A stretch of DNA of 57,228 nucleotides from Oscillatoriales cyanobacterium RM2_1_1 (GTDB lineage: Bacteria > Cyanobacteriota > Cyanobacteriia > Cyanobacteriales > Microcoleaceae): contig JAAURB010000023.1 of NCBI GenBank assembly GCA_012033335.1, positions 1 to 57,228 of the forward strand, given 5' to 3'. Positions 35,501-44,325 of this stretch are shown piece by piece. Within the stretch, counting starts at the first letter, position 1. The number at the start of each line of letters is the position of its first letter. The translations under genes and the position numbers were made by a program. The notes under the pieces were generated by a model. That model saw only the letters and a list, made by a program, of their open reading frames with translations, ran no database searches and was not told where the DNA came from.

Positions 35501-37965
35501 ACTCCTTCATTGATGTGATTCTGGAGTCGGGTCTGCTGCTGCGTCGGCGGGAGAAACCGGAAGATCGCTATCAATTGCTTCATGATTATCTGGTGTTTAC
35601 CATCCGTCAGCACTATGCCCTAGAGGAGCAACAACGGCAATCCGCCATTCAGCAGCGGCTCTATCAGGCCCAAATTGAGAAACATCAAGCAGAGGTGGCT
35701 CAACGGTCAAGTCAGCGGCAATTGATTCATCGCAATCGCCTGTTAAAACAACTGCTAGGGGTTTCCCTGGTGACAGCGATTGGTCTGGCTTTTGCTACCC
35801 GCAGTGCCTATCAACAAAAACAATTGGCCAATATCGCCACCCTGACGGCGGCTTCTGATGCGCTGTACTTTTCGCAACAGCGATTTGATGCTTTGCTAGA
35901 GAGTTTGCGGGCCGCAGAACGACTGCGGCGGTTGCAATGGCTCAGCCTGGGGAGCGATCCCCAGAGTAAAGCAACCCAGATTGCTGCTACTTTACAACAG
36001 TCTATCTATGGGATTCATGAGCAAAATCGGCTGGAAGGCCACACAGAAGTGGTTTGGGATGTCAACTTTAGCCCAACAGGTAACTTACTGGCCTCAGGCG
36101 GTGCCGATGAGAGTATTCAACTCTGGACACCCACAGGGAAATTAGTTCAGGTGCTCAAGAGCCATCAGAAACCCGTCACCAGTGTCAGCTTTAGTCCAGA
36201 TGGTCGTCTGCTCGCCTCCAGTTCCCGGGATCGTACTGTCAAACTCTGGCCCGTTCACTCGACTGATGCAGGCAGTGTGGCCACAACAATACCCCTAACC
36301 CTGAAGGGTCACAAGGATAAAGTCACCAGTGTCAGCTTTTCCCCCAATGGTCAAATCCTGGCTTCCGCCTCAGAGGATCAAACGGTTATCCTCTGGAGCC
36401 TCGATGGCAAGCACCTCAAAACCTTGAAGTTGCCAGGTCTATCCGCGACCTGGCTGACCTTTAGTCCCAATGGTCAATCCCTGGCGATCGCCGGTACCAA
36501 TGGCACTGTCCGAATTATTGACCTAGAGGGCAAGCTCAAAGTCACTCTGCGCCATAGCAATTGTTCAGATTGCAAGATCTATGGGGTGAGCTTTTCTCCC
36601 GATGGTACCCAGATCGCTACGGGAGGCAGTGACAAACTAGTAAAACTTTGGAGTCAAACAGGTACGCTCCTCAAAACCCTCCAGGGCCATGAAGCAACGG
36701 TTTATGGGGTGAAATTTTCTCCCGATGGGACTCAGATCGCCACCACCAGCGAAGATAAGACCATCAAGCTCTGGAGTACCACAGGAAACCTGTTGCAAAC
36801 TTTTATCGGTCATGGTGATCAGGTGACCAATGTCAGTTTTTCCCCAGATGGTCAGGTATTGGCCTCCTCTAGCTACGATAAAACCGTACGAATTTGGCGA
36901 ATTGAGAATATTCCCCTAAAGATTTTGAGTCATCAAGATCGGGTGTTGAGTGTCAGTTTTAATCCAGAGGGCAATACTATAGCTTCTGCATCCCAGGATG
37001 GCGTGGTCAAGCTATGGGATCGGCAAGGGGCTTTGCTCCAAACCCTGCAAGCCAGTGAACAACGAATTTCTACCGTGCGTTTTAGTCCCCAGGGAGAATT
37101 CTTGGCTACGGTGGGCTACGACAACCAGGCCCGAACCTGGAAAAGTCAGAAAGCACAGATCTCTCCGCCTCAGAAAGGATTCGGTAATCTTATCCTGTCC
37201 AATTCTCCACCTCCTGAGAATCCTGAACCCTTCTCACCGTTTTCTCTAGCAAACCGTTGGAGCGCCCATCATGACAGTGTTATGAGCCTGAGTTTTTCTC
37301 CAGATGGCAAGCTGATTGCTACGGGCAGCAAAGATAAAGTGATTAAGCTCTGGAACCTCAATGGCCAATTGATTCATACCCTCAGCGGTAATCAGGGCTG
37401 GGTGAACGGTTTGGACTTTAGCCCGGATGGCCAGAGAATTGTGTCGGGGGGTGATGATGGGACAATCAGACTATGGAATCTCAAGGGTCAATTGCTAAAA
37501 ACAATTGCTGCCCACAATGCTTATGTTTTGGGGGTCAGTTTTAGTCCAGATGGTCGGGCGATCGCCTCTGCTGGCTATGACAATACGGTAAAACTATGGA
37601 GTCGAAATGGAACCTTGCTCAAGACCCTGCTCAAGGGTTCGAGTGATAGTGTTTCCAGTGTGGTGTTCAGCCCGGACAGTCAACTCGTCGCCTCAGCAAG
37701 TTATGATGGCCAGGTTAGGCTATGGAACCGCCATGATGGGACGTTGCTCAAAACCCTGATTGGTCATGACGATGGGGTTATGGGTTTGAGTTTTAGCCCA
37801 GATGGTAAAATCTTGGCTTCTGCCAGTCGAGATCGTACCGTAATTCTCTGGAATCTTGATCTCAATAGCCTGGTGAATATGACTTGCGATTGGCTAGGGG
37901 ACTACCTGGAAAACAACGCCAACGTCAGTGAAGACGACCGCCACCTCTGCAAGAAGATCAAGTGA
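32521..37965 (+). CDS. Giant STAND NTPase with TPR-like repeats, membrane helix and 14 WD40 repeats
   Basis: 1,814 residues in six parts. (1) About 67-280: a domain resembling an AAA-like fold without a clear Walker A (FSLILAQCSYGQLQLQLL, LPRSVKTLYTTIAEAL, FKFPIVLWITDEV). (2) 280-600: TPR-like helices (GVMSYIGEVLQRLRAWDELEG). (3) 640-1020: STAND ATPase with Walker A GRSGVGKSS at 651-659 and Walker B VLIFDQFEEFFF (D769). (4) 1030-1072: a Gln-rich coiled coil. (5) About 1078-1096: one hydrophobic helix. (6) 1167-1790: 14 WD40 repeats, enough for two seven-bladed propellers. STAND proteins are ligand-triggered oligomerising switches used in signalling, cell death and phage defence. Here no known toxin or nuclease domain is visible. 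The ATG at 32521 lacks a Shine-Dalgarno; ATG 32638, preceded by GGGAG, is an alternative start. Confidence 0.9.
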   Translation: MGLQETSYILGFFREYVIRRSLLSVFPVQSRLIFAGSPEMRWTEQSLPDLELTEPNSEDNLYSGDQAGERNQRSLQRLIRSLRLSEGQFSLILAQCSYGQLQLQLLKQLEEQSQHPIQHLVLPRSVKTLYTTIAEALVDPPPMALAVLGIEEVEDLDHLLNSTNQVRDEFRKQFKFPIVLWITDEVATKLIRQAPDFKSWAAATIKFDLSTCELENHLKREANTLFALAELKIKDCEFPFQRTFRIADLFSLASDFSPGSRHRRELETAWRDLQSRGYPLNPALEASRQFVLGQDSDAGDRSDLAREHYQKSFLALLQHDSIQQNLASENSDRTLEAVRNSKSELESDSDSRSGSGPDVIAPPVKPDLTMAPSYLSYRGRLIECQGIVLFYIALTYQLQAARTPSQYIPLLQKAKASLDQCRLVFQQAGRADLEAGVMSYIGEVLQRLRAWDELEGFASQVLKMHLTYGTPRQLAKDYGLMAEVALHHQNGSKAHKLARLALAILPKSDPISSRGVYLLLLARSYKHLKQWDKAVEVLEIAQVGTEPEYDPQLYIQILAELQGIYGAQGQHVRAFRLKKKQREIEHQYGFRAFIGAHQLQPAKQALNPSSVKVEPASTVAEEIMASCRQQDINHLIHRLGRDDYKLIVIHGRSGVGKSSLVNAGLIPALKAISLGARTVLPITIHTYSNWVRELERSLAKGILNHEELHFKPQLNLKKLWSQVIAQASQRPWSKQANYQSSFILNPASFVLKYLRQNAEKNILTVLIFDQFEEFFFVNNATEIQIFSEFLQICLNLPFVKVILSMREDYLHYLLEFEQLVALDAIGNNILDRKNRYNLRDFSRTEARAVIERLTQRAKFELEPALIQTLVDDLADERGDVRPIELQVVGAQLQEENQTGITTLAEYQRLGPNPKAELIKHSIEQVIRDCGPENQAAAWDVLFALTDDKLTRPVKTRRELLTAIHPSSQVFPTGQTGQINPNSPGSAEVKPLESDSFIDVILESGLLLRRREKPEDRYQLLHDYLVFTIRQHYALEEQQRQSAIQQRLYQAQIEKHQAEVAQRSSQRQLIHRNRLLKQLLGVSLVTAIGLAFATRSAYQQKQLANIATLTAASDALYFSQQRFDALLESLRAAERLRRLQWLSLGSDPQSKATQIAATLQQSIYGIHEQNRLEGHTEVVWDVNFSPTGNLLASGGADESIQLWTPTGKLVQVLKSHQKPVTSVSFSPDGRLLASSSRDRTVKLWPVHSTDAGSVATTIPLTLKGHKDKVTSVSFSPNGQILASASEDQTVILWSLDGKHLKTLKLPGLSATWLTFSPNGQSLAIAGTNGTVRIIDLEGKLKVTLRHSNCSDCKIYGVSFSPDGTQIATGGSDKLVKLWSQTGTLLKTLQGHEATVYGVKFSPDGTQIATTSEDKTIKLWSTTGNLLQTFIGHGDQVTNVSFSPDGQVLASSSYDKTVRIWRIENIPLKILSHQDRVLSVSFNPEGNTIASASQDGVVKLWDRQGALLQTLQASEQRISTVRFSPQGEFLATVGYDNQARTWKSQKAQISPPQKGFGNLILSNSPPPENPEPFSPFSLANRWSAHHDSVMSLSFSPDGKLIATGSKDKVIKLWNLNGQLIHTLSGNQGWVNGLDFSPDGQRIVSGGDDGTIRLWNLKGQLLKTIAAHNAYVLGVSFSPDGRAIASAGYDNTVKLWSRNGTLLKTLLKGSSDSVSSVVFSPDSQLVASASYDGQVRLWNRHDGTLLKTLIGHDDGVMGLSFSPDGKILASASRDRTVILWNLDLNSLVNMTCDWLGDYLENNANVSEDDRHLCKKIK

Positions 37966-38049
37966 GAAATTTGGCATTGCTAAATTTGACATGAGCCTGT
38001 CAAATCCCTTCAATCTACAACTTCAATCTACAGCACTAAAAATTCGGCG

Positions 38050-39783
38050 TTACTCCAGGGTATTCACGTAGTGAACTAACTGACCAATGCGCTGGCGTAG
38101 GGTTTCTAGGCCCAATCCACTACCGGCTGAAATAAACACGGCCTGGGGATATTCTTCCTGGGCAAACTGGAGGGATTCTCGATCCGCCTGATCGATTTTA
38201 TTAAACAGCATCAGGGCCGGGCCCGGTGTAATGGGCATCGCCGCTAGAATTTTCATCACTGACTCAATATGCCCCTGCCAGGAGAGATGGGACAGATCAA
38301 CCACGTGGAGCAGACCATCAGCATCACTCACCTCTTCCAAAGTCGCCCGAAAAGCATCAACCAGGGCCGGAGGTAGCTCATGGATAAATCCCACCGTATC
38401 AGTCAGCACCACCCCCAAGGGCTCCCCTGTGACTGCCTGGGGAACCGTTAGCCGACGGCTGGTGGGGTCGAGGGTGGCAAAAAGCTGATCGGCGGCATAG
38501 ATTTCAGATCGGGTCAGGACATTTAGGAGGGTTGATTTGCCCGCATTGGTATACCCGACAATGGCTAAAGTTGGCACATCTTGATGGTGACGACGCTGAC
38601 GCAGGCGCGAACGATGGGCTTGGAGCTGGTTGACTTCCTGTTGCAAGCGAGAAATTCGCTGCTGAATGGATCGCCGCTCGGTTTCTAGTTTTGTTTCTCC
38701 AGGGCCTCTGGTGCCAATGCCACCCCCCAATCGAGACATGGCCTGTCCCCGACCCGCCAAACGGGGCAGGCTATACTCCAGTTGGGCCAGTTCTACCTGT
38801 AGTTTTCCAGCTCTCGACTGAGCCCGCTGGGCAAAAATATCTAAAATTAGCTCTGTACGATCCACAACCCTGATGCCAATTTGGGTTTCGAGATTGCGAA
38901 CCTGGGCCGGGGAAAGATCCCGGTCAAACACCACCAGGCTTGCCCCGAGAGTCTGAACGGTGAGGGCAATTTCCTGAACTTTTCCTGATCCAACCACTGT
39001 TTGGGGATGAAGGCGCGATCGCTTCTGCCGCAAGGTATCTAGGACAACGCCCCCAGCGGTATCTACTAGTCGAGCCAGTTCAGTCAACCCTGTCTCAAAC
39101 CGCCGTAGCTCAATGGCATCGGTTTTGACCCCCACCAGCAATACTTGATCTTGCTTCGTATCAACGGTGCGGGCAATGAACTCCCCTTGCAGTTCGGCTT
39201 CTAGATGGTCAACTAGATCTAGAAAGTCCTGCTGAGATAGGGCATCCAAACTTAACGGTGGGGACAGATAATAGGGAATTGGGGCTAGGGGATTCTCTAG
39301 ACTCCCACTGGGTTCAGCCTCAGACTTGAGGGTGAGATGGGCCAGATAAGCTTCTCGGACATAGCCCGTTCCTCCGCCCCCCCGACGTTGGAAGCCTCCC
39401 CCTGTTAGAGTCAATATCACTAAAACATCCAAGCGCTGAACAGCCATAGCCGTGATGGCAGATTCCCGTGGGGGATCACTCTCAAGCTGAGTGGCCAGAC
39501 AGCGAATGCCACTCAAACGGCCTTCCCCATAGCGAGGTAGCTCCAAAGGAGGAATCTGAGTCTGATGGGGCGTTCCTACCCCAACCCGGATCACCTGTCC
39601 ACGCCGATTCAGATAGGCACAAACTGGCTGATCAATTTCCGTACTGATCGCGGCCAACCGCTGAGCAAACTCAGGGGTAATCATACAATCCCCTGGCAAT
39701 CGCTGATGATACAAGCGCTGCAATTGCTTGAGCTGGTTGGATTTAAGACCTTGAAGCTGACCGTAAATCGTTTCGATAGACAA
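38050..39783 (-). CDS. hflX: GTPase HflX
   Basis: A 577-residue ribosome-associated GTPase. An N-terminal extension of about 190 residues, typical of cyanobacterial HflX, precedes the HflX domain (VGVKTDAIELRRFETGLTEL, then LRQKRSRLHPQTVVGSGKVQE). A long coiled coil (ETERRSIQQRISRLQQEVNQ) follows, then the G domain: G1 GYTNAGKST at 410-418, DTVGFIHELPP (G3) and NKID (G4). HflX binds the 50S subunit and rescues stalled or heat-damaged ribosomes. It is a single gene, convergent with the WD40 gene at an 84 bp distance. The N-terminal part is sometimes annotated separately, but here it is one uninterrupted frame. Confidence 0.95.
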   Translation of the reverse strand: MSIETIYGQLQGLKSNQLKQLQRLYHQRLPGDCMITPEFAQRLAAISTEIDQPVCAYLNRRGQVIRVGVGTPHQTQIPPLELPRYGEGRLSGIRCLATQLESDPPRESAITAMAVQRLDVLVILTLTGGGFQRRGGGGTGYVREAYLAHLTLKSEAEPSGSLENPLAPIPYYLSPPLSLDALSQQDFLDLVDHLEAELQGEFIARTVDTKQDQVLLVGVKTDAIELRRFETGLTELARLVDTAGGVVLDTLRQKRSRLHPQTVVGSGKVQEIALTVQTLGASLVVFDRDLSPAQVRNLETQIGIRVVDRTELILDIFAQRAQSRAGKLQVELAQLEYSLPRLAGRGQAMSRLGGGIGTRGPGETKLETERRSIQQRISRLQQEVNQLQAHRSRLRQRRHHQDVPTLAIVGYTNAGKSTLLNVLTRSEIYAADQLFATLDPTSRRLTVPQAVTGEPLGVVLTDTVGFIHELPPALVDAFRATLEEVSDADGLLHVVDLSHLSWQGHIESVMKILAAMPITPGPALMLFNKIDQADRESLQFAQEEYPQAVFISAGSGLGLETLRQRIGQLVHYVNTLE

Positions 39784-40453
39784 ACTTAACCAGGAAACCG
39801 GTTCTCCAAATCACTGGATAGATTTTGACATTTCCCCGAATGGTTGGGGGAGAGGTGGCTTGGCGAGCCACTTGAGTTAGGGATGGGCTGATGACTCTTC
39901 ATTGGAGTACTACTTTAAGAATACTCTACTTCAGAATATCTTCATTCAAGATTACGTTCTCTGTAGAGGACTAAAGGAGTGAAGTATCATCCCAGCACCC
40001 TATTAAGCACACCCTATTAAGCAGCACAGTACATCATCTAGGGAGAATCCTCCTATCCTTCAGGGCTCACAATTGACCTATTTTGATGAACAATGGATCA
40101 TTCATTCATCGTGAATTGTTATTCACCCTGCTCCTGATTATCTCAAGCCCTGATTAGGGGCTGTTATTTTAGGGAGCATCCTCGACCGAATCTTGAAATT
40201 TATTCAAGTTTCCCAGATTTCCCGAGGTTTCCTGAGGTTTCCTGAAAAGTCTTCCAAAAAATTTCTCAATTTATTTCGTCTTAGCGCATTCCTCAGAGTA
40301 GAATAAATGTTGAAGCCTTCGCCATCTCTGAAGTAATGTTCAAGTCAATGATCAATAGGCTAGACCTCATCGGGGAAAAAGCTGAAACATTATTCAAGAG
40401 GGTTGAAAAATTATTCAAAACGGCTTAAAATCATAACCAGGAGGTAAAACACA
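39784..40453. other. 670 bp intergenic region between hflX and the XRE gene
   Basis: AT-rich and non-coding as far as I can see. It contains a small direct repeat (ACCCTATTAAGCA twice near 39998-40025) and a doubled GAGGTTTCCT near 40223-40243. AGGAGGT just before 40454 is the Shine-Dalgarno of the XRE gene. Promoters for the divergent genes must lie here but none is distinct. Confidence 0.55.
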
Positions 40454-40843
40454 GTGGAACAAACACCCGAAAAACCTGAAAGAGAACAAACTTTTGGAAA
40501 GTTGATTCGTCAAGCCCGTAAGGACAAGGCTTACTCCCAGCGTCAGCTTGCGGCGTTGCTGCAGGTGGATTTTACTTATCTTTCCAAACTTGAAAATGAT
40601 CGAGCTGATTATCCCCCCAAAGAAGATGTGATTCGGGGTCTAGGGAAGCATTTGGGATTAGACGAGGAAGAATTAATTTTCCTGGCGGGTCGGATCCCCC
40701 ATCAGTACGAGAGCTTCCTCAGGCAAAATCCACGGGAATTGGCTGCCTTGTTCCGTCACATGGAAAATCCAAAATTTGCCAAGCAGGTTTTTGATTCTTT
40801 TAGTTCGGGGGCCAGGGAAGGAAACGTTGGTGGGGATTCTTAG
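40454..40843 (+). CDS. XRE-family transcriptional regulator (antitoxin/repressor-like)
   Basis: A 129-residue protein starting GTG after a strong AGGAGGT. Residues 14-75 form a Cro/CI helix-turn-helix (LIRQARKDKAYSQRQLAALL, VDFTYLSKLENDRADYPPKE). The C-terminal half (PHQYESFLRQNPRELAALFRH) is typical of XRE regulators paired with ImmA/IrrE peptidases. Its 3' end overlaps the start of the peptidase gene by 14 bases, indicating translational coupling. It probably represses its own operon. Release by proteolysis, as in the ImmR/ImmA and DdrO/IrrE pairs, is inferred from the pairing. Confidence 0.88.
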   Translation: MEQTPEKPEREQTFGKLIRQARKDKAYSQRQLAALLQVDFTYLSKLENDRADYPPKEDVIRGLGKHLGLDEEELIFLAGRIPHQYESFLRQNPRELAALFRHMENPKFAKQVFDSFSSGAREGNVGGDS

Positions 40844-41465
40844 GCCATATAGTTTCTTGTCCAAAGTTTTCATAGAACGGCAAGCCAACCATCTTTTACA
40901 TCAAATGGAGGCAACGCCGTTTGCACCATCATGGCCATTTGAAACGGCCTTGGTGGCAGATTTTTTGGATTTGGGGGTTGTCTGGGATCGAATTCCCCCT
41001 GATGAGATTGGGGAAGTGGCAGCCCGAATCTTGCCAACCCAGCGGATGATTGAGATCAATGAAACCCTTCTGGATATCTCTCAGGGTTATATCGAATCAA
41101 CCACGGCCCATGAGATTGGTCACTGGATGCTGCATATCAATCAGGATGCCCTTGACTCCGATATCGAAGTAGATGATGAACCCTTTGTTTGTCGGAGTAC
41201 AAGTAATGATGTCAAAGTAGTAGAGTCTGTGGAGTGGCAGGCTCAGCAATTTGCTAGTTGTTTGTTAATGCCAAGGTGGATCCTGGATCAAAAGTTTAAC
41301 CATCGCAGTTTCACCAACTGGTCTCATCTCTACGAAGTCAAGGACGAGCTTGGTGTAACGATTTCTTATCTCCTCCATCGTTTGAAGGATTTGAATTGGA
41401 TAACGGTTGATCAAAAAACCCGGAAAATTTATCGGGGCAATCTGCGGGCACATCACTCAGGTTAG
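40830..41465 (+). CDS. ImmA/IrrE-family metallopeptidase
   Basis: 211 residues from the GTG at 40830, chosen because GILRPYSFLSKVFIERQA matches the usual start and AAGGAAACG provides a ribosome site. The frame is open further upstream to 40776 inside the XRE gene. The zinc motif HEIGH is at 94-98 (TTAHEIGHWMLH), and the downstream glutamate region WQAQQFASCLLMP is the second part of the active site. A C-terminal winged-helix-like tail (LYEVKDELGVTISYLLHRLK) follows. Members cleave a partner XRE repressor in response to DNA damage or other signals. The pair may be a phage/ICE-type switch, a toxin-antitoxin relative or a stress regulator; no mobile genes flank it. Confidence 0.88.
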   Translation: MGILRPYSFLSKVFIERQANHLLHQMEATPFAPSWPFETALVADFLDLGVVWDRIPPDEIGEVAARILPTQRMIEINETLLDISQGYIESTTAHEIGHWMLHINQDALDSDIEVDDEPFVCRSTSNDVKVVESVEWQAQQFASCLLMPRWILDQKFNHRSFTNWSHLYEVKDELGVTISYLLHRLKDLNWITVDQKTRKIYRGNLRAHHSG

Positions 41466-42136
41466 ATTCTGAAGAATATTGTTCTGACGGTGAAGCGTTA
41501 CTCAAGCTATTTTGCTGGGGATTCCGATAACTTCTAAACCCTTCTACCATTAACTCAATATAGGAAAGAGGCAGGACAATTAACCAGAAAAGTCCGGAAA
41601 TGACTGGAGCCAAGCCATGAAGAGAATTAGATTGTGGGTTGGTTTTCTGATCTGAAGTTTCTGAAGCCTGATAAAGTCGAAACGTTAAGAGCTATTTTCG
41701 AAGCAGGAAAATTCCTATGAATAAACTGATCATCAGGCTGATTTCCAGAGTTATTTGCATTTCTATGACTTATTCCTGGGATGGGATAGGCTGAACCGGC
41801 GAAACTTTAATAGCAGTGCCTGATCGGATTGACCTATGGGCAAATCGAATAATTTCAGGCTCAAATTCAAAATTGAGCAAAGGTTTGTCATGGGTATCAA
41901 GGGGTGCAAGCCAACTAAATTTGATAAAAACATAACAGTTTCAAGTTGCGCCACCAACCTTATCCGGTCATCGATTTGCTTCTTTAAACCCCCTCTTATT
42001 TAGCTCATCCAGAAGACCCTGCGCTAAAATACAGCCATAGCACTATCGTAACCAAAAATTAGCAGGCTCTTTCAATAGTACTTTTTAGACTGGTGCCTGT
42101 TAACCAGTGCTTATTTAAATCATTACCTGGCTCCCA
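41466..42136. other. 671 bp intergenic region between the ImmA-like gene and selU
   Basis: No convincing gene. On the minus strand a frame from about 41613 to 41338 contains a hydrophobic stretch (SGLFWLIVLPLSYIELM) but begins with TTG and overlaps the peptidase gene. A 22-codon minus-strand frame ending near 41693 (MQITLEISLMISLFIGIF) is also hydrophobic. Either could be a tiny membrane protein, but neither has support from conservation that I can recall. Confidence 0.4.
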
Positions 42137-43258
42137 ATGCCTCAATCTTTCCCACCCGATAAATTTCTCAACATATCTTCGCCCTTATTAGATGTTCGCA
42201 GTCCCGCCGAATATACTGCAGGTCATATTCCAGGGGCGCTGAGTTTTCCTCTGTTTACGGATGAGGAACGGGCTCAGGTGGGAACCTGTTACAAACAGCA
42301 AGGGCGAAATCAGGCAGTGGAACTGGGATTTGCGATCGCGGGCCCCAAGTTTGCTCAGTTTATTGCCCAGGCTAGCAGACTTACACCTGATCGGCAGGTT
42401 GGTTTGTATTGCTGGCGAGGTGGAATGCGCAGTAGCGCAGTGGCATGGGTGCTAGAAATGGCTGGGTTTCAGGTTTCCCTGTTGATAGGGGGATACAAAG
42501 CCTTTCGTCGTTGGGGACAAGGTTTATTCCGAACCTCTCAGAATATTCTGATGCTTGGCGGCATGACTGGAACGGGAAAAACAGAGATACTCCGCGCCCT
42601 GAGGGAATTAGAAGAACAAGTCCTTGATCTGGAAGCTTTAGCGAATCATCGAGGTAGTAGCTATGGGGCCCTGGGCCAACCTTCCCAGCCTAGTAATGAA
42701 CAGTTTCGGAACCTAATTATTGCTCAATGGGCTGGGTTTAACCCCGCTCAACCCCTATGGATTGAAGCAGAAAGCAAGCGTATTGGGCATTGTCGGATTC
42801 CAGATGAGATTTTTCAGCAGATGGAACAAGCTCCGGTGATAGAGGTCAAGCGGGCCCGGTCTGAGCGTTTAGAGCTGCTGGTTCAGGACTATGGTCAATT
42901 CGCAGTTGAAGATCTGGTGGTAGCGACGGAGCGAATTCGCAAACGATTGGGAGGACTCAAAACTCAACAGGCTATCGATTTTCTCAAGCAGGAAAAGTTT
43001 TCTCAAGCCTTTGATTTGATTCTGGACTATTACGACAAGACTTATACCTATGATCTGAAGAGACGCTCAGTTCCCTTTCATGAATTTGATGGTGGCGGAC
43101 AATCTGCCTTTGAAATTGCCAAACAATTACACTACTCCGTTCAAAAAATATCTCAGAGCAATAACAACGTCTGGGGTGGCTCAAGCCTTGAATCAGAGGG
43201 TGATGATGTCAATTGGGAATTAATCAATGGAGCGCAAACCTTGGTCGGAAATCTATAA
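42137..43258 (+). CDS. selU: tRNA 2-selenouridine synthase
   Basis: A 373-residue enzyme (MnmH/YbbB). The N-terminal rhodanese domain (LLDVRSPAEYTAGHIPGALS, catalytic Cys in LYCWRGGMRS, C92) is followed by a P-loop domain (GGMTGTGKT at 141-149, then LEALANHRGSSYGALG and WIEAESKRIGHCRIP). It replaces sulfur with selenium, via geranylated 2-thiouridine, at the wobble base of Lys, Glu and Gln tRNAs. It needs selenophosphate from SelD, which is not in this window. The length and all motifs are intact. It is a single gene, convergent with the response regulator. Confidence 0.95.
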   Translation: MPQSFPPDKFLNISSPLLDVRSPAEYTAGHIPGALSFPLFTDEERAQVGTCYKQQGRNQAVELGFAIAGPKFAQFIAQASRLTPDRQVGLYCWRGGMRSSAVAWVLEMAGFQVSLLIGGYKAFRRWGQGLFRTSQNILMLGGMTGTGKTEILRALRELEEQVLDLEALANHRGSSYGALGQPSQPSNEQFRNLIIAQWAGFNPAQPLWIEAESKRIGHCRIPDEIFQQMEQAPVIEVKRARSERLELLVQDYGQFAVEDLVVATERIRKRLGGLKTQQAIDFLKQEKFSQAFDLILDYYDKTYTYDLKRRSVPFHEFDGGGQSAFEIAKQLHYSVQKISQSNNNVWGGSSLESEGDDVNWELINGAQTLVGNL

Positions 43259-43353
43259 TTTGGAGCTTGTCGTTAGAAATTTACCGTTGAAAATATCTTT
43301 CTAGTAACTCACTGTAACAACCCTTCAGCTTCATTGAGGTTCTAGGCTCAACC

Positions 43354-43794
43354 CTAGCTCACAGAGAGGGACAGCGCTTCTAGTTCTTCGTCTAGGGGCA
43401 AACGGGACTTGATCTCAGCCACAAAGGCTTTTTGATCGACAACAGGCTTGGAAATATAGCCATCTGCACCGCTTTTGCCAAGAAAATAATCGCGATCGCC
43501 CTCACCGCCATGGGCTGTGACCAGAATAATCGGTAAATTCGCAGTGTGAGGGTTGGCCTTCAACATCTGAGTAATTTTGATGCCATCAATTGCCTTGCCT
43601 TCGTAGTAGCTGTTAGCCAGGGAGACATCCATCAGAATCAGGTCAGCCTGTTTGGATTCAGCCATCTGCATCACCATTTCAACGTCCTCGGTGTGCTTAG
43701 CAGTCATGCCTCCTTGCTTAGTCAGAATTCGTTCAAAAACTTTCCAGTTAATCAAGTTATCTTCGACAACTAGCACAGTTCTCATCTTAGTCAT
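43354..43794 (-). CDS. CheY-like single-domain response regulator (DivK type)
   Basis: A receiver-only protein, about 146 residues from MTKMRT at 43794 or 143 from MRTVLVVEDN at 43785; the latter is the family's usual start. Receiver features: acidic pair E8/D9, phospho-acceptor D53 (LILMDVSLA), Thr in VTAHGGEGD, and Lys in ISKPV. It closely resembles a cyanobacterial group of DivK-like regulators with NLINWKVFERILTKQGG. There is no output domain, so it should act through protein contacts with a histidine kinase or phosphorelay. No kinase is adjacent. An upstream in-frame start at 43824 seems unlikely. Confidence 0.9.
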   Translation of the reverse strand: MTKMRTVLVVEDNLINWKVFERILTKQGGMTAKHTEDVEMVMQMAESKQADLILMDVSLANSYYEGKAIDGIKITQMLKANPHTANLPIILVTAHGGEGDRDYFLGKSGADGYISKPVVDQKAFVAEIKSRLPLDEELEALSLSVS

Positions 43795-44325
43795 ATATTT
43801 CCGGGTGCAGTAGGGACACTTCAAGGTTTACTTATCTTCAAGTGTGATTGATTACACCTAAATAGTCGATAGGGATAAGTTCAGGAGTTGAAGTGTGCAG
43901 GCCGTTGCCAAGATAAAAAAGGATAGAAAAGTTCAGGTGTTCGAGAATAAACACTAGATTTGTGCTCTAGGGACTGTCTCAGGAATTGGTGTTAGGGGAA
44001 ACAAAATGATTTCCCTATGACGTTTATTATGCTATGGATGCAATCCATCTGTAAAGGTTAACAACTTCTTAAGGTTTCACAACATTGTCCCAACAATCCG
44101 AAACTGATGCCATAATATATTTTCCTTCTACTTTTATCAGGCTCTCTTTATGTTTACGGGCGATGGCTGTTGGGGGGTGGTAATCCGTTTTATCAAAGCT
44201 CATCGTAAGACTTCCTAATAGCACTGAAAAATCGCACTGAAAAATGGTAGTGAGATGATGCTTTTGGTCAGATTAGGGGGAACCTTTGAGGTTAGAAGGG
44301 TGATAAGTGCAATCTATCAGGGTGA
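43795..44325. other. 531 bp divergent intergenic region
   Basis: Between the response regulator and the gene at 44326. AT-rich, with a doubled GCACTGAAAAAT near 44222-44245. A 22-codon frame at about 44152 (MFTGDGCWGVVIRFIKAHRK) is too short and unfamiliar to call. No other feature seen. Confidence 0.5.

Noticed and set aside
41338-41613. Minus-strand hydrophobic frame after the ImmA-like gene
   Set aside because: TTG start, overlap with a real gene, and no homologue I can recall; kept only as a note in the intergenic entry.
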